Assembly (NCBI GenBank): GCA_964572225.1
Contig: CAZNFR010000001.1
Coordinates: 17,069 to 81,068, forward strand
Length of the DNA: 64,000 bases
Source of the DNA: CAZNFR01 sp964572225
Lineage (GTDB): Bacteria; Bacteroidota; Bacteroidia; Bacteroidales; GCA-2748055
Reading direction: 5' to 3'
This document shows, piece after piece, positions 7,866 through 16,412 of this stretch. Made by a program: the position numbers and the translations under genes. The notes below the pieces were generated by a model, which saw only the letters and a program-made list of their open reading frames with translations, had not been told where the DNA came from and searched no databases. The first letter of the stretch is position 1. Every line of letters starts with the position of its first letter.

Positions 7866-8939
7866 ATGAAAACAATTTCCACCCTCCTCGTTTTGGTATT
7901 TTTACTTTTTTCCTGTTCCACGGATCGGACCCCTCTTTCAGATTCCGGTTCCAGGTGGTCGAAAGAGAGAGCCCTTGAATGGCAGCAGGCACATGGCTGG
8001 CTTGCCGGATGCAATTTTACCCCAAGCACGGCCATTAATCAGCTGGAATTCTGGCAGGCGGAGACCTTTGATCCGGAGACCATTGACCGCGAACTGGGTT
8101 GGGCTGCCGATATTGGTTTTGGGATTGTCCGGGTATACCTCCACGACTTATTATGGGAACCTGATTCCGCTGCTTTTCTTTCAAGGGTTGATGAATCCCT
8201 TGGAATTGCCGAAAGGCACAACATCAAAGTCATGTTGGTTCTCTTTGACGACTGTCATTATGGGAATCCGCAAAGGGGAAGGCAACCGGATCCGGTTCCC
8301 GGACTGCATAATTCCGGCTGGCTCCAAAGTCCGTCCTATGCCAGTGTTATGGACAGGAATGAATGGCCCCGTCTTGAGCGTTATGCAAAGGGAGTGCTTG
8401 AATATTTCAGGGATGACGAAAGAGTGATTCTCTGGGATTTATACAATGAGCCTGCGAACAATCATCATACAGCACAGATACTTCCTCTGGTGAAGGAGGT
8501 ATTCCGGTGGGCCCGGGAGGTGAATCCTTCCCAGCCCCTTACCATTGGATGCTGGAAATGGACGGAGGAAAATCTTCCCATGAACGAACTTTGTCTGGAG
8601 AACTCAGATGTAATCTCCTTTCACAATTACAGCAGTTACGAAAGCATGGCCAAGGATATTGCGCGATACTCCTCTTTTGGCCGGCCTGTGGTATGTTCGG
8701 AGTACCTGGCAAGGGGGAACAAAAGTCTGTTTGAGACCCATCTTCCCTTAATGAAAGAGCACAATGTGATGGCCATTAACTGGGGACTGGTGGATGGAAA
8801 GACGCAAACCAAGTATCCCTGGAACCATCCACTCGGGAAAACGGAAATCGAACCCTGGCACCATGAGGTCTTCCATACCGACGGGACTCCCTACCGGGAA
8901 GCGGAAACGGAACTAATCAGAGAACTTACCGGAAAGTAA
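7866..8939 (+). CDS. Secreted lipoprotein glycoside hydrolase, GH5/cellulase-like clan A
   Basis: 357-residue lipoprotein with a type II signal peptide (lipobox LFSC, lipidated C17) and a (beta/alpha)8 glycosidase domain. The likely acid/base Glu is E195 in DLYNEPANN and the likely nucleophile is E279 in VVCSEYLARG, the clan GH-A arrangement. Other conserved parts are IVRVYLHDLLW and the Trp-rich AINWGLVDGKTQTKYPW. Similar proteins are annotated as 1,4-beta-xylanase or cellulase-family enzymes, but the substrate cannot be assigned. The gene stands alone and converges on the DUF1704 gene with only a 6-bp gap. It is probably exposed on the cell surface or faces the periplasm. Confidence 0.85.
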   Translation: MKTISTLLVLVFLLFSCSTDRTPLSDSGSRWSKERALEWQQAHGWLAGCNFTPSTAINQLEFWQAETFDPETIDRELGWAADIGFGIVRVYLHDLLWEPDSAAFLSRVDESLGIAERHNIKVMLVLFDDCHYGNPQRGRQPDPVPGLHNSGWLQSPSYASVMDRNEWPRLERYAKGVLEYFRDDERVILWDLYNEPANNHHTAQILPLVKEVFRWAREVNPSQPLTIGCWKWTEENLPMNELCLENSDVISFHNYSSYESMAKDIARYSSFGRPVVCSEYLARGNKSLFETHLPLMKEHNVMAINWGLVDGKTQTKYPWNHPLGKTEIEPWHHEVFHTDGTPYREAETELIRELTGK

Positions 8940-8945
8940 AGAAGG

Positions 8946-10949
8946 TTATTTAAGACCCTTCAGCAGATAATCCAGAATTGGATCTGTGGGTACAGGTTTA
9001 ACCAGGGATTTGGTTTTAAATTTGGGTGGCAGGATAAGTTTACGCTCGATCAGTTCACGGATCAGATTTAGGTACTTGTAGGATGTTTTGCCCACGAGAA
9101 GGTGATTCAGATCGGTTCCCGAATGGTAATAGGAAAGGATGTCCCTGAAGCCTTTCAGATAAAGGTGGTCTTTGGTAAATCCACCTCCCCGGTAAATACG
9201 GGCAGTCATAAAAAATGCCTGGTGTTCGTCCATGATTTTCTGATCCATCAGAAACTGGAAGGTTCTTGTGAAACTATAGCCTTTCAGCAGCTTTTCTATG
9301 GTCAGCACCCTCAGGGCAAGAATTTGCAGGCGTCGAATGCTAAGATTTCCCGAGAGGTATTCACTCAGGATTGCCAGTCCTTCCTGGGTATGGGTGTTAA
9401 GAGGGGTTCCCAGCCTGAAAACCTGAAGGGGCTGGAGTCTGGAGTTTATGGTAGTCAGCATATGGACCCCTATTTCATGTTCCGACAGGGCGTAAAGACT
9501 TTTTTGGGAGAACATGGCATCCTTTCGTATCCGGATGGTCTTTCTGCTGTTGAGAATAAGGATTTTGGAAATGATCTTCCGGGAAATTTCAATCTTACAG
9601 GTAAAACCATAGTCATTCACCACGCTGATAAAATACCTGAGGACTTCGTTTGGGGTAAGGTTAAAGATCTCGTTCCCGTCGGCCGCCGGACTAAAATGCA
9701 TGATGTATTCGGCATTGCTGACATCCCGGCTGTCGGGTTCCCCAAAATACCGGAGGGAGTTATAGAGGAATTTTTCCTTGCCTATGGAGGAAAGGATCTC
9801 CACCTTGTCGGCATAGGAATCGATTACATCCTGGTAAAGGAGACGGATGGAGATATCACTGATATTTTCAACGGGCAGGGCATACAACTTTCGCTTGAAC
9901 TCGAAAGGATTGATTGACAGTTGTTTATAAATGAATTTCGGATCTTTTCCGTATTTGGATTTAAAGAATTCTTTTTTCTCCTGTTCTATATTCTCGGGGT
10001 TTACGAAATTGAGGATTTCGAAATTCCGGACCAATTGAAAAAGTTCTTTGTCGAGTCTTCTCAGGGGGGATTTAAGTTCGGAGGAAAGAAGGAAATTCTT
10101 TTTTCTTACGGTCAGATTTGTGTTTTCCCTTGCGAAGAGGGCCACGGTATTGAGGATGGCGCGTTTGAGTTTCCTTGTAATCTCTTCGATCACAACGGGA
10201 TAGATTTCCCCATTGGATTCGTTGCAATAGATCTTTTTCACCTCAAGGGCCATTACCAGACTGTTTTTGAAGCGGTTGGTAATATGCTCCAGCAGGTATC
10301 CTTTCCCCTGGAATACTGCATTTTCCAGGGCGAGGGGCTCGATATTGGGCAGGCTGATCCGGCTCAGCTCTTTCAGGAAGAAATCGGTATAGCTTCCGAA
10401 GCGTTTTTTATCGATCAGCTCGGTGCCAAGGTTGAAGACGGGAATATGATTTTCTTTTCGCCGGCGGTAATTAAAGGAATGGACGTCGAAGATAATGGCC
10501 GAGGAGAAGCGCGATTCCAATTTCTGTATAAGGGCTTCCACTACCTGGTAGAAATCGGCATGTTTTTGAAGACTGATGGCTTTCTCTTCTTCCGGGAGTT
10601 CATTTTTCCAGACTTTTTTACCCCAGGCTTCCTCATAGATGCAATCTTCCGGTCGGCGGTTTAGGTCGTATTCATAGCGGGAGTCCCTTCCGCAGATAAC
10701 GATGGGGAGATAGGAAATAAAATCGTAGGTATGGGGGTCTTCTTCCTGCCAGCGTTCAAAATCGTCGAGCTGACATAGATCTTTCAGTATGGGTCTCAGT
10801 TCATGTCCGTTGTGGATAGCAAAGCAGGCGAAAGGTACGTAGTCGTCAATCCGGATATAAAAAGAGCCGTCGCTGGATTCTGCCTCAAAATATTTTTCCT
10901 GATTGATCTTCTCGATAATTGCGGAAACGGAGAGGTTAAGCTTCATCAA
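8946..10949 (-). CDS. N-formylglutamate amidohydrolase-like / DUF1704 metallopeptidase fusion
   Basis: 667-residue two-domain protein. Residues about 1-270 resemble the N-formylglutamate amidohydrolase fold, with putative metal ligands in AIHNGHE (H46-E50), FDVHSFN (D155, H157) and a late Glu (E236). Residues about 290-667 form a DUF1704 (QEGLA-motif, 'flavohemoglobin expression-modulating') metallopeptidase. Its active-site HExxxH is H491-E492-H496 and the QEGLA motif is at 522-526. The DUF1704 fold includes the eukaryotic tubulin tyrosine carboxypeptidase MATCAP. The 5' end overlaps the ATP-grasp gene by 14 bp. Comparative genomics of ATP-grasp amidoligases has linked these three activities; the substrate is unknown. 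Cytoplasmic, with no signal peptide. Confidence 0.85.
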   Translation of the reverse strand: MMKLNLSVSAIIEKINQEKYFEAESSDGSFYIRIDDYVPFACFAIHNGHELRPILKDLCQLDDFERWQEEDPHTYDFISYLPIVICGRDSRYEYDLNRRPEDCIYEEAWGKKVWKNELPEEEKAISLQKHADFYQVVEALIQKLESRFSSAIIFDVHSFNYRRRKENHIPVFNLGTELIDKKRFGSYTDFFLKELSRISLPNIEPLALENAVFQGKGYLLEHITNRFKNSLVMALEVKKIYCNESNGEIYPVVIEEITRKLKRAILNTVALFARENTNLTVRKKNFLLSSELKSPLRRLDKELFQLVRNFEILNFVNPENIEQEKKEFFKSKYGKDPKFIYKQLSINPFEFKRKLYALPVENISDISIRLLYQDVIDSYADKVEILSSIGKEKFLYNSLRYFGEPDSRDVSNAEYIMHFSPAADGNEIFNLTPNEVLRYFISVVNDYGFTCKIEISRKIISKILILNSRKTIRIRKDAMFSQKSLYALSEHEIGVHMLTTINSRLQPLQVFRLGTPLNTHTQEGLAILSEYLSGNLSIRRLQILALRVLTIEKLLKGYSFTRTFQFLMDQKIMDEHQAFFMTARIYRGGGFTKDHLYLKGFRDILSYYHSGTDLNHLLVGKTSYKYLNLIRELIERKLILPPKFKTKSLVKPVPTDPILDYLLKGLK

Positions 10950-11964
10950 TCAGTTTTTTTAGCTCACGTTTTCTGTGGATGGCGTTTTCTTTGGAAGACA
11001 CCACATCTTCGATAAAATCGATCACCTGCTTTTGCAGTTTCACCCGGTTGAATTTATTGATCTTGGTGATGCCACCCGGACTGATAACATTTATTTCTAT
11101 CAGTTTGTTGTTGATCAGGTCGATACCCACAAAGTAGAGTCCGTCGGCCACAAGCTTGGGTCCTATGCGCTCACAGATCGATTTCTCCCTTTTGCTAAGC
11201 TGATGTTTCACGGCGGTGGCACCCACCTTGAGGTTTGCCCTCACATCGTCTGCTCTGGGAACCCGCTTATACGCACCCAGTATCTTTCCATTAAGCATAA
11301 GGACGCGGATATCGCCCTGCTCCACACCTTCCACGAACTCCTGAAGGATTACATAATGGCTTTCAGTTTTACCGGTGATATAGAAATCGAGAAGGGAGCT
11401 GATGCTTTGCTTGGCGCTTTTCTCGAGCACGATCACCCCCGATCCGCCGAATCCCTGAAGGGGTTTCAATATCATTTTGTCCCTTTCCGAATTTTGGATG
11501 ATATCCTTCAGGTATTCCTTGTTTTTGGAAACATAGGTTACGGGAATAATCTCATTTTCGGGATCATCGAAAGAGGCGGAATAGAGCTTGTTGTTGGCTT
11601 TCCGGAGTCCGGTTATATCATTTAAAATAAAGGTGTCATCCTGAACGCTGTCGAGAAAGTTCAACATAATTGGATCGATGGGGGGGTTGGATCGTATGAA
11701 TATGGCGTCGAATCCGGAAAGGGGAAAGAACTGTTCGTCGTATTTTATTTTGGAGTGGAAAATGTTAAAGTTGGATGAGTATTTCTCCTGTGCTCTTATT
11801 TTCTTGACGAATCCGTAGGTCTGACTTTTACGGATGGTGAGGTTCCCCGGGTACATAAATCCCACGGTATGATCTCTGATCAGGCACTCATGCATGAGCC
11901 GGAGTGTGGAGTCATCGTCGGGTTTCAGTTCTTCCCAGGGGTCGATGATAAAGCAAATATTCAT
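10936..11964 (-). CDS. ATP-grasp ligase, glutathione-synthetase-like
   Basis: 342-residue ATP-grasp enzyme resembling GshB/RimK. The N-terminal pre-ATP-grasp domain starts MNICFIIDPWEELKPDDDST. Nucleotide-binding parts are KMILKPLQGFGGSGVIVLE and LQEFVEGVEQGDIRVLMLNG, and the Mg-binding strand is FVGIDLINNKLIEINVISPGG. Such enzymes form amide bonds between a carboxylate and an amine. The gene overlaps the downstream FGase/DUF1704 gene by 14 bp, so the two are surely co-expressed. No GshA partner is visible, so glutathione synthesis is not the favoured reading; a peptide or amino-acid ligation whose product is trimmed by the partner is inferred. Confidence 0.87.
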   Translation of the reverse strand: MNICFIIDPWEELKPDDDSTLRLMHECLIRDHTVGFMYPGNLTIRKSQTYGFVKKIRAQEKYSSNFNIFHSKIKYDEQFFPLSGFDAIFIRSNPPIDPIMLNFLDSVQDDTFILNDITGLRKANNKLYSASFDDPENEIIPVTYVSKNKEYLKDIIQNSERDKMILKPLQGFGGSGVIVLEKSAKQSISSLLDFYITGKTESHYVILQEFVEGVEQGDIRVLMLNGKILGAYKRVPRADDVRANLKVGATAVKHQLSKREKSICERIGPKLVADGLYFVGIDLINNKLIEINVISPGGITKINKFNRVKLQKQVIDFIEDVVSSKENAIHRKRELKKLIDEA

Positions 11965-11986
11965 AAATTTGGTTGTTTTGTCTTTC

Positions 11987-11994
11987 CAAAGTTA
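11987..11994 (-). promoter_or_regulatory. Candidate -7 box for the ATP-grasp/DUF1704 pair
   Basis: On the minus strand this reads TAACTTTG, an exact TAnnTTTG match 22 bp before the ATG. No TTTG is seen at the ideal -33 distance. It suggests the ATP-grasp/DUF1704 pair is an independent transcription unit, separate from queG upstream. Confidence 0.4.
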
Positions 11995-12030
11995 GGTTAA
12001 AATAATGGAAACGGAGGATTCCGGAGAGCA

Positions 12031-12960
12031 TCAGTCTTTAAGAAAGTCAATATTCCTTTTCAATCCTTGAAATCCGGCTCTTTTTACCGCAGAGCCTTCA
12101 AACAGGTTATGAAATTTTTCTTCGTCCATATCTTCCCATTCCTTGCGCGACATTTTCAGAAGATTCTCTCCCGGTCTGAGGCTTTCCACATTATGGGTAC
12201 CGGCCTTCCTGTTCCACGGACAAACCTCCTGACAGATGTCGCAACCGAATACCCGGTTATAGAATGCATCTTTCAACTCAACGGGGAGGTCTTCTTTATT
12301 TTCAATGGTAAGATAGGAAATGCATTTGCGGGCATCGACGGTACGATTCAGATTGATGGCATGGGTAGGACATTCATCTATGCAGAGTCTGCAATTTCCG
12401 CAACTTTCCATCACCGGTTTATCGGGCTCAATTTCCCGGTCTATAATTATCTCGGAGATAAAAAACCAGGATCCCAGTTGTTTATTGAGGAGGAGGGAAT
12501 TTTTGCCAATCCATCCCAATCCGGCCCTCGAGGCCCATGCATGTTCCATTACCGGTGCGGAATCGACGAATCCCCTTCCGTTCACTCCGGGCATTTCTTC
12601 CCGGATATAGGTCAGTAGTTTTTTAAGCATTTTTTTAACGACCCTGTGATAGTCTTTCCCGTAGGCATATTTGGAAATTACCGGGGCTGAAGGGTCCTCC
12701 TGCATTTCAGGGGTGTAATAATTGAGAAGAAGAGAGATGACAGTGGCTGCATTTTTAACAAGGAGACCGGGATCCTTTCTGAGAGGGACGGATCTTTCCA
12801 TCCAGTGCATGCTCCCATGCATCCCTTTCCCCAGCCAGTCTTCCAGGATCTGAATATCTTTATCGACCGGTTCGACACTGGCAAACCCGCAATTATCGAA
12901 GCCAATCTGAAGGGCTTGTTTACGGATATTTTCCTTAATCTGATTAATCAGCGGGGTAAT
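12031..12960 (-). CDS. queG: Epoxyqueuosine reductase; non-ATG start likely
   Basis: Cobalamin- and Fe-S-dependent enzyme that reduces epoxyqueuosine to queuosine in tRNA. Family hallmarks are APVMEHAWASRAGLGWIGKN, the ferredoxin-like clusters CGNCRLCIDECP and CDICQEVCPW, and WFFISEI. The first ATG is at 12822 and would remove about 46 residues. The frame upstream of it (TPLINQIKENIRKQALQIGF, then DNCGFASVEPV and a segment ending WLGKG) matches the QueG N-terminus. It contains no ATG, GTG or TTG and begins at an ATT directly after the TAA of the DUF59 gene, in the same frame. I therefore place the start at that ATT. It follows the suf operon that would supply its clusters. Confidence 0.88.
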   Translation of the reverse strand: MTPLINQIKENIRKQALQIGFDNCGFASVEPVDKDIQILEDWLGKGMHGSMHWMERSVPLRKDPGLLVKNAATVISLLLNYYTPEMQEDPSAPVISKYAYGKDYHRVVKKMLKKLLTYIREEMPGVNGRGFVDSAPVMEHAWASRAGLGWIGKNSLLLNKQLGSWFFISEIIIDREIEPDKPVMESCGNCRLCIDECPTHAINLNRTVDARKCISYLTIENKEDLPVELKDAFYNRVFGCDICQEVCPWNRKAGTHNVESLRPGENLLKMSRKEWEDMDEEKFHNLFEGSAVKRAGFQGLKRNIDFLKD

Positions 12961-13299
12961 TTACAGAAGTCCGAGTTCAAGTTTGGCCTCATCGGTTAGC
13001 ATGGATTGGTCCCAGGGCGGATCAAAAGTCAGGTTTACCCCGGCTTTCTTCACTCCCTCCACTTCACCCACCTGTCGCTGCACATCGGATACAAGATGGT
13101 CTGCCACCGGACAATTAGGTGCGGTAAGGGTCATGGTAAGTTCCACCTCCCTGTCATCATTCACATCAATCTCATAAATGAGTCCGAGATCGTATATATT
13201 CACCGGGATCTCGGGGTCATAAATATTTTTCAGCACCCTTACGATCTCTGTTTCAATCTCCATTACTGATTTTTCAGTTATATTCTCTTCATTCCTCAT
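12961..13299 (-). CDS. DUF59/MIP18-family Fe-S assembly protein (SufT-like)
   Basis: 112-residue DUF59 protein, a Fe-S cluster assembly or maturation accessory factor. The signature is DPEIPVNIYDLGLIYEIDV plus TLTAPNCPVADHL, where the Cys is the conserved reactive residue. It also contains VNLTFDPPWDQSMLTDEAK, typical of this family in suf operons. It lies 42 bp after sufE and its TAA stop directly precedes the inferred queG start. The role is inferred from the family and the operon. Confidence 0.9.
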   Translation of the reverse strand: MRNEENITEKSVMEIETEIVRVLKNIYDPEIPVNIYDLGLIYEIDVNDDREVELTMTLTAPNCPVADHLVSDVQRQVGEVEGVKKAGVNLTFDPPWDQSMLTDEAKLELGLL

Positions 13300-13341
13300 A
13301 TTATCATTCTTTTAATGCTGCCTGATTATAAAACAACAAAA

Positions 13342-13767
13342 TCAGTTCTCTTGTTTGGCGCTATAGGCCAGGGCATAGAGTTTCATTTTTTTTACCATAG
13401 ACACAAGTCCGTTCGACCGGGTTGGGGAAAGATTATCCTTCAGTCCGATCTCATCGATAAAAAACAGATCGTTGTTCACGATCTCTTTGGCTTCGGTGTC
13501 GTTCAGAACCTTCAGCAGCAGGGCGGCAATTCCCTTAACGATAAGCGCATCGCTGTCGGCCGTATAAAACATTTTCCCTTCCCGGTAATCTGCCGTCAGC
13601 CATACTTTCGACTGGCAGCCGGAGATCAGGTATTCGTCCGTTTTATATTTGGGATCTATGGGTTCGAGCTCGTTTCCCAATTCAATCAGATAATTATACC
13701 TATCCATCCAGTCGCCAAACATGGTGAATTCTTCAATTATTTTTTCTTGTCTTTGGTTAATGGACAT
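13342..13767 (-). CDS. sufE: SufE sulfur acceptor
   Basis: 141-residue SufE. It accepts persulfide sulfur from SufS and passes it to the SufBCD scaffold. The acceptor Cys is C51 in the conserved SGCQSKVW motif, and the N-terminal MDRYNYLIELGNELEP and later GLSP-like segments (LSPTRSNGLVSMV) fit the family. It lies 29 bp downstream of sufS. Confidence 0.93.
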   Translation of the reverse strand: MSINQRQEKIIEEFTMFGDWMDRYNYLIELGNELEPIDPKYKTDEYLISGCQSKVWLTADYREGKMFYTADSDALIVKGIAALLLKVLNDTEAKEIVNNDLFFIDEIGLKDNLSPTRSNGLVSMVKKMKLYALAYSAKQEN

Positions 13768-13796
13768 ATTCGGATCATTTGGGTTAAAAATCGTAT

Positions 13797-15029
13797 TTAC
13801 CCCAGCATTTTTTTTGCAGTCAGGACAGCTTCGGTCAGTCTGTCGATATCTTCACGGTTATTGTAAAAAACCATGGAAGCCCGAACTGTTCCGGGGATCT
13901 CAAAATGATCCATAACCGGCTGGGTACAATGCGATCCGGTGCGGACAGCCACGCCGAGTTTATCCAGGATCATACCCGTATCGTAGGGGTGAATATTTTC
14001 GAGCAGAAAGGATAACACTGCGATCTTGTTTTTTGCCTTTCCATAGATCTTCAATCCATCAATTCCCTCCAGCTTTTGGGTTGCATATTGCAAGAGGTCT
14101 TCTTCATGCCTCCGAATCTCATTCAGCCCTAGCATCTGCACATAATCCAATGCGGTTCCCAGGGCAATGGCACCGGCATAATTGGCGGTTCCCGCTTCAA
14201 ATTTAAGAGGCAGAACATTGTAAGTGGTTTTTTCAAAGCTCACACAATCCACCATATCGCCTCCTCCCTGGTAAGGAGGAATGGCATCGAGCAGGTTTTC
14301 CTTCCCGTAAAGTACTCCAATTCCGGTCGGACCGAAGATTTTATGTCCGGAAAAAGCATAAAAATCGGCCTCCAGATCCCTTACATCCACCGGACCATGC
14401 TGCACTGCCTGAGCCCCGTCTATGAGGACCGGTACATCCTGTTCGTGAGCAATCCGTATCATCTCCTTTACCGGATTAACCGTGCCCAGACTGTTGGAGG
14501 CATGCACCAGTGCCACGATCCGGGTTTTCGTGTTGATCATGGACCGGTAGACATTCAGATCCAGTTCTCCCTGTTCGTCGAAGGGGATCACTTTCAGCTT
14601 TGCCTTTTTCCGGTCACAAAGCAATTGCCAGGGAATGATATTGGAATGGTGTTCCATTTCGCTGATAAGGATCTCATCTCCCTCGCTTACATAGCGTTCG
14701 CCAAAGGAATAGGCAACCAGGTTTACAGAGCCTGTGGTTCCGCTGGTAAAAATTACTTCTGAAAGGTCCTCCGCATTGAGAAAAGCTCTCACTTTATCCC
14801 GCGCGTTTTCGTATTCCTCGGTCATTTTTCCGCTCAGGTGATGCACTCCCCTGTGAATACTGCTGTTGGTAAGGGAATGGATTTCATTCACCTTGTCAAT
14901 GACCGATTTGGGTTTTTGTGTTGTGGCCCCGTTATCAAGGTATACCAGGGGTTTTCCATTCACTTCGCGATGAAGGATGGGAAAATCCTTACGGATTACT
15001 TCGATATTTAATCCGGTCCCTGTAACCAT
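13797..15029 (-). CDS. sufS: Cysteine desulfurase SufS
   Basis: 410-residue PLP enzyme of the SufS (class II) type that removes sulfur from cysteine for cluster assembly. The PLP lysine is K230 in FSGHKIFGPTG, the cofactor Asp is D204 in VLIDGAQA, and the ring-stacking His is H127. The catalytic cysteine is C368 in the RTGSHCTQP loop. It starts directly after sufD with no gap and precedes sufE. Length is normal. Confidence 0.96.
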   Translation of the reverse strand: MVTGTGLNIEVIRKDFPILHREVNGKPLVYLDNGATTQKPKSVIDKVNEIHSLTNSSIHRGVHHLSGKMTEEYENARDKVRAFLNAEDLSEVIFTSGTTGSVNLVAYSFGERYVSEGDEILISEMEHHSNIIPWQLLCDRKKAKLKVIPFDEQGELDLNVYRSMINTKTRIVALVHASNSLGTVNPVKEMIRIAHEQDVPVLIDGAQAVQHGPVDVRDLEADFYAFSGHKIFGPTGIGVLYGKENLLDAIPPYQGGGDMVDCVSFEKTTYNVLPLKFEAGTANYAGAIALGTALDYVQMLGLNEIRRHEEDLLQYATQKLEGIDGLKIYGKAKNKIAVLSFLLENIHPYDTGMILDKLGVAVRTGSHCTQPVMDHFEIPGTVRASMVFYNNREDIDRLTEAVLTAKKMLG

Positions 15030-16397
15030 TTACCTGCATTTCATTTTACAATTATTACACCTGGATAACTCACCCCGCAACCTTTTGTCGACCAGTTCAT
15101 TCATTCTTTCTTTCAGCGCCGGTAGTTTAATATTGGAAAGTACCTCCTTTGCGAAAGCATACATCATCAGGTGTCGTGCCTCTTCGAAGGGAATACCCCT
15201 TGAGCGGAGGTAGAAAAGACCTTCTTCGTCGAGTTGACCAACCGTTGCACCATGGGAGCATTTCACATCGTCGGCATAAATCTCCAGCTGAGGTTTGGAT
15301 TTCAATTTAGCCGAATCGGTGAGCAGCAGATTGTTATTCCTCTGGTATGCCATGGTTTTCTGGGCATCGGGCCAAACGTGTATTCTGCCGTTGAAAGCCC
15401 CGGTAGATTTGTCGTCCAGAATCCCCTTGTAGAGCTGATCGCTGGTACAATGGGGTTTCATGTGGTTCACATAGGTGAAATTATCTATGTGCTGATCCTG
15501 ATCGGAAAGGTAGAGACCGAAGGATTTATTATCCGCATTTTCTCCGTTAAGGAAAACCCTTACGTTATTTCTTACCACTCCCCCGTGAAGGGTGATGTAA
15601 TTGGTTGAAGTACGGCTGTCCCTTTCCTGCCATGTATAAAGATTGGTAAGCTGGGAGGAGCCATTGTGTTCATTCTGAACCCGGGTAATATTCATCTCGG
15701 CATTTTTCCCGGTATATAATTCGGTTACCGAATTGGTCAGGAAGGACTGGGTGCTGAGGGTATGATCGCAGATCAGCACTTCTGCTTCGGCATTGTCCTC
15801 GATAATAAAAAGGTTTCGGTGTTGAACCATGATATCCCTCTCATCCATGAGTAGATGAATTATCTGGATGGGCCTTTCCAGTTTCTGCCCTGAAGGCACA
15901 TACAGAAAAACACCATCCTGGGCAAATGCAGAGTTAAGAGCCGTAAGCGATTCGCAGGTATGGTCCGCATAGCGGCCATAATGCGTGGAGACCAGATCGG
16001 GAAATTCTTTAGCAGCGGACTTCAGGCTTCCGTAAATCACCCCGTTCCCCAGGGTAGTCAGACTTTCTTTCCTTTGAAGATAATATCCGTTCAGAACCAG
16101 GAGGACTTCGGTATCCAGTTCGGGAATATCACAACTGAAGATATCATCGATATTAAAATCAATCTTCCTGGGTTCAAACACGTGGTCCAGGTTTTGCTCC
16201 AGGAGTTTATCCACCCTCAGATATTTGTAATCTTCCGATTTTGGACCCGGAATTTTAAGCTTCTCCAGTGAGGATATGGCCTCTTCCCTTATACCGGAGA
16301 TAAATCCGGGCGATGAATTGTGCAATACATCCCGGTTTCTGCGATACAGGTCAAGAAATATTTCTGTGGCATCAGCCAGTTTATAATCGATATTCAT
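15030..16397 (-). CDS. sufD: SufD scaffold subunit
   Basis: 455-residue SufD, partner of SufB and SufC in the Fe-S assembly scaffold. The core beta-helix shows LYVPSGQKLERPIQI, VRVFLNGENADNKSFGLYL and KPQLEIYADDVKCSHGATVGQLDEEGLFYLRSRGI-type motifs, with the conserved His in KCSHGATVG. The gene sits 15 bp after sufC and abuts sufS. It ends with a small cysteine cluster (CNNCKMKCR) that is not a standard SufD feature. Confidence 0.95.
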   Translation of the reverse strand: MNIDYKLADATEIFLDLYRRNRDVLHNSSPGFISGIREEAISSLEKLKIPGPKSEDYKYLRVDKLLEQNLDHVFEPRKIDFNIDDIFSCDIPELDTEVLLVLNGYYLQRKESLTTLGNGVIYGSLKSAAKEFPDLVSTHYGRYADHTCESLTALNSAFAQDGVFLYVPSGQKLERPIQIIHLLMDERDIMVQHRNLFIIEDNAEAEVLICDHTLSTQSFLTNSVTELYTGKNAEMNITRVQNEHNGSSQLTNLYTWQERDSRTSTNYITLHGGVVRNNVRVFLNGENADNKSFGLYLSDQDQHIDNFTYVNHMKPHCTSDQLYKGILDDKSTGAFNGRIHVWPDAQKTMAYQRNNNLLLTDSAKLKSKPQLEIYADDVKCSHGATVGQLDEEGLFYLRSRGIPFEEARHLMMYAFAKEVLSNIKLPALKERMNELVDKRLRGELSRCNNCKMKCR

Positions 16398-16412
16398 GTT
16401 CCGTTTTCCGTT

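Noticed and set aside
9102..10664. Plus-strand frames opposite the FGase/DUF1704 gene
   Set aside because: No recognisable motifs, and the opposite strand has a coherent two-domain enzyme with catalytic motifs.
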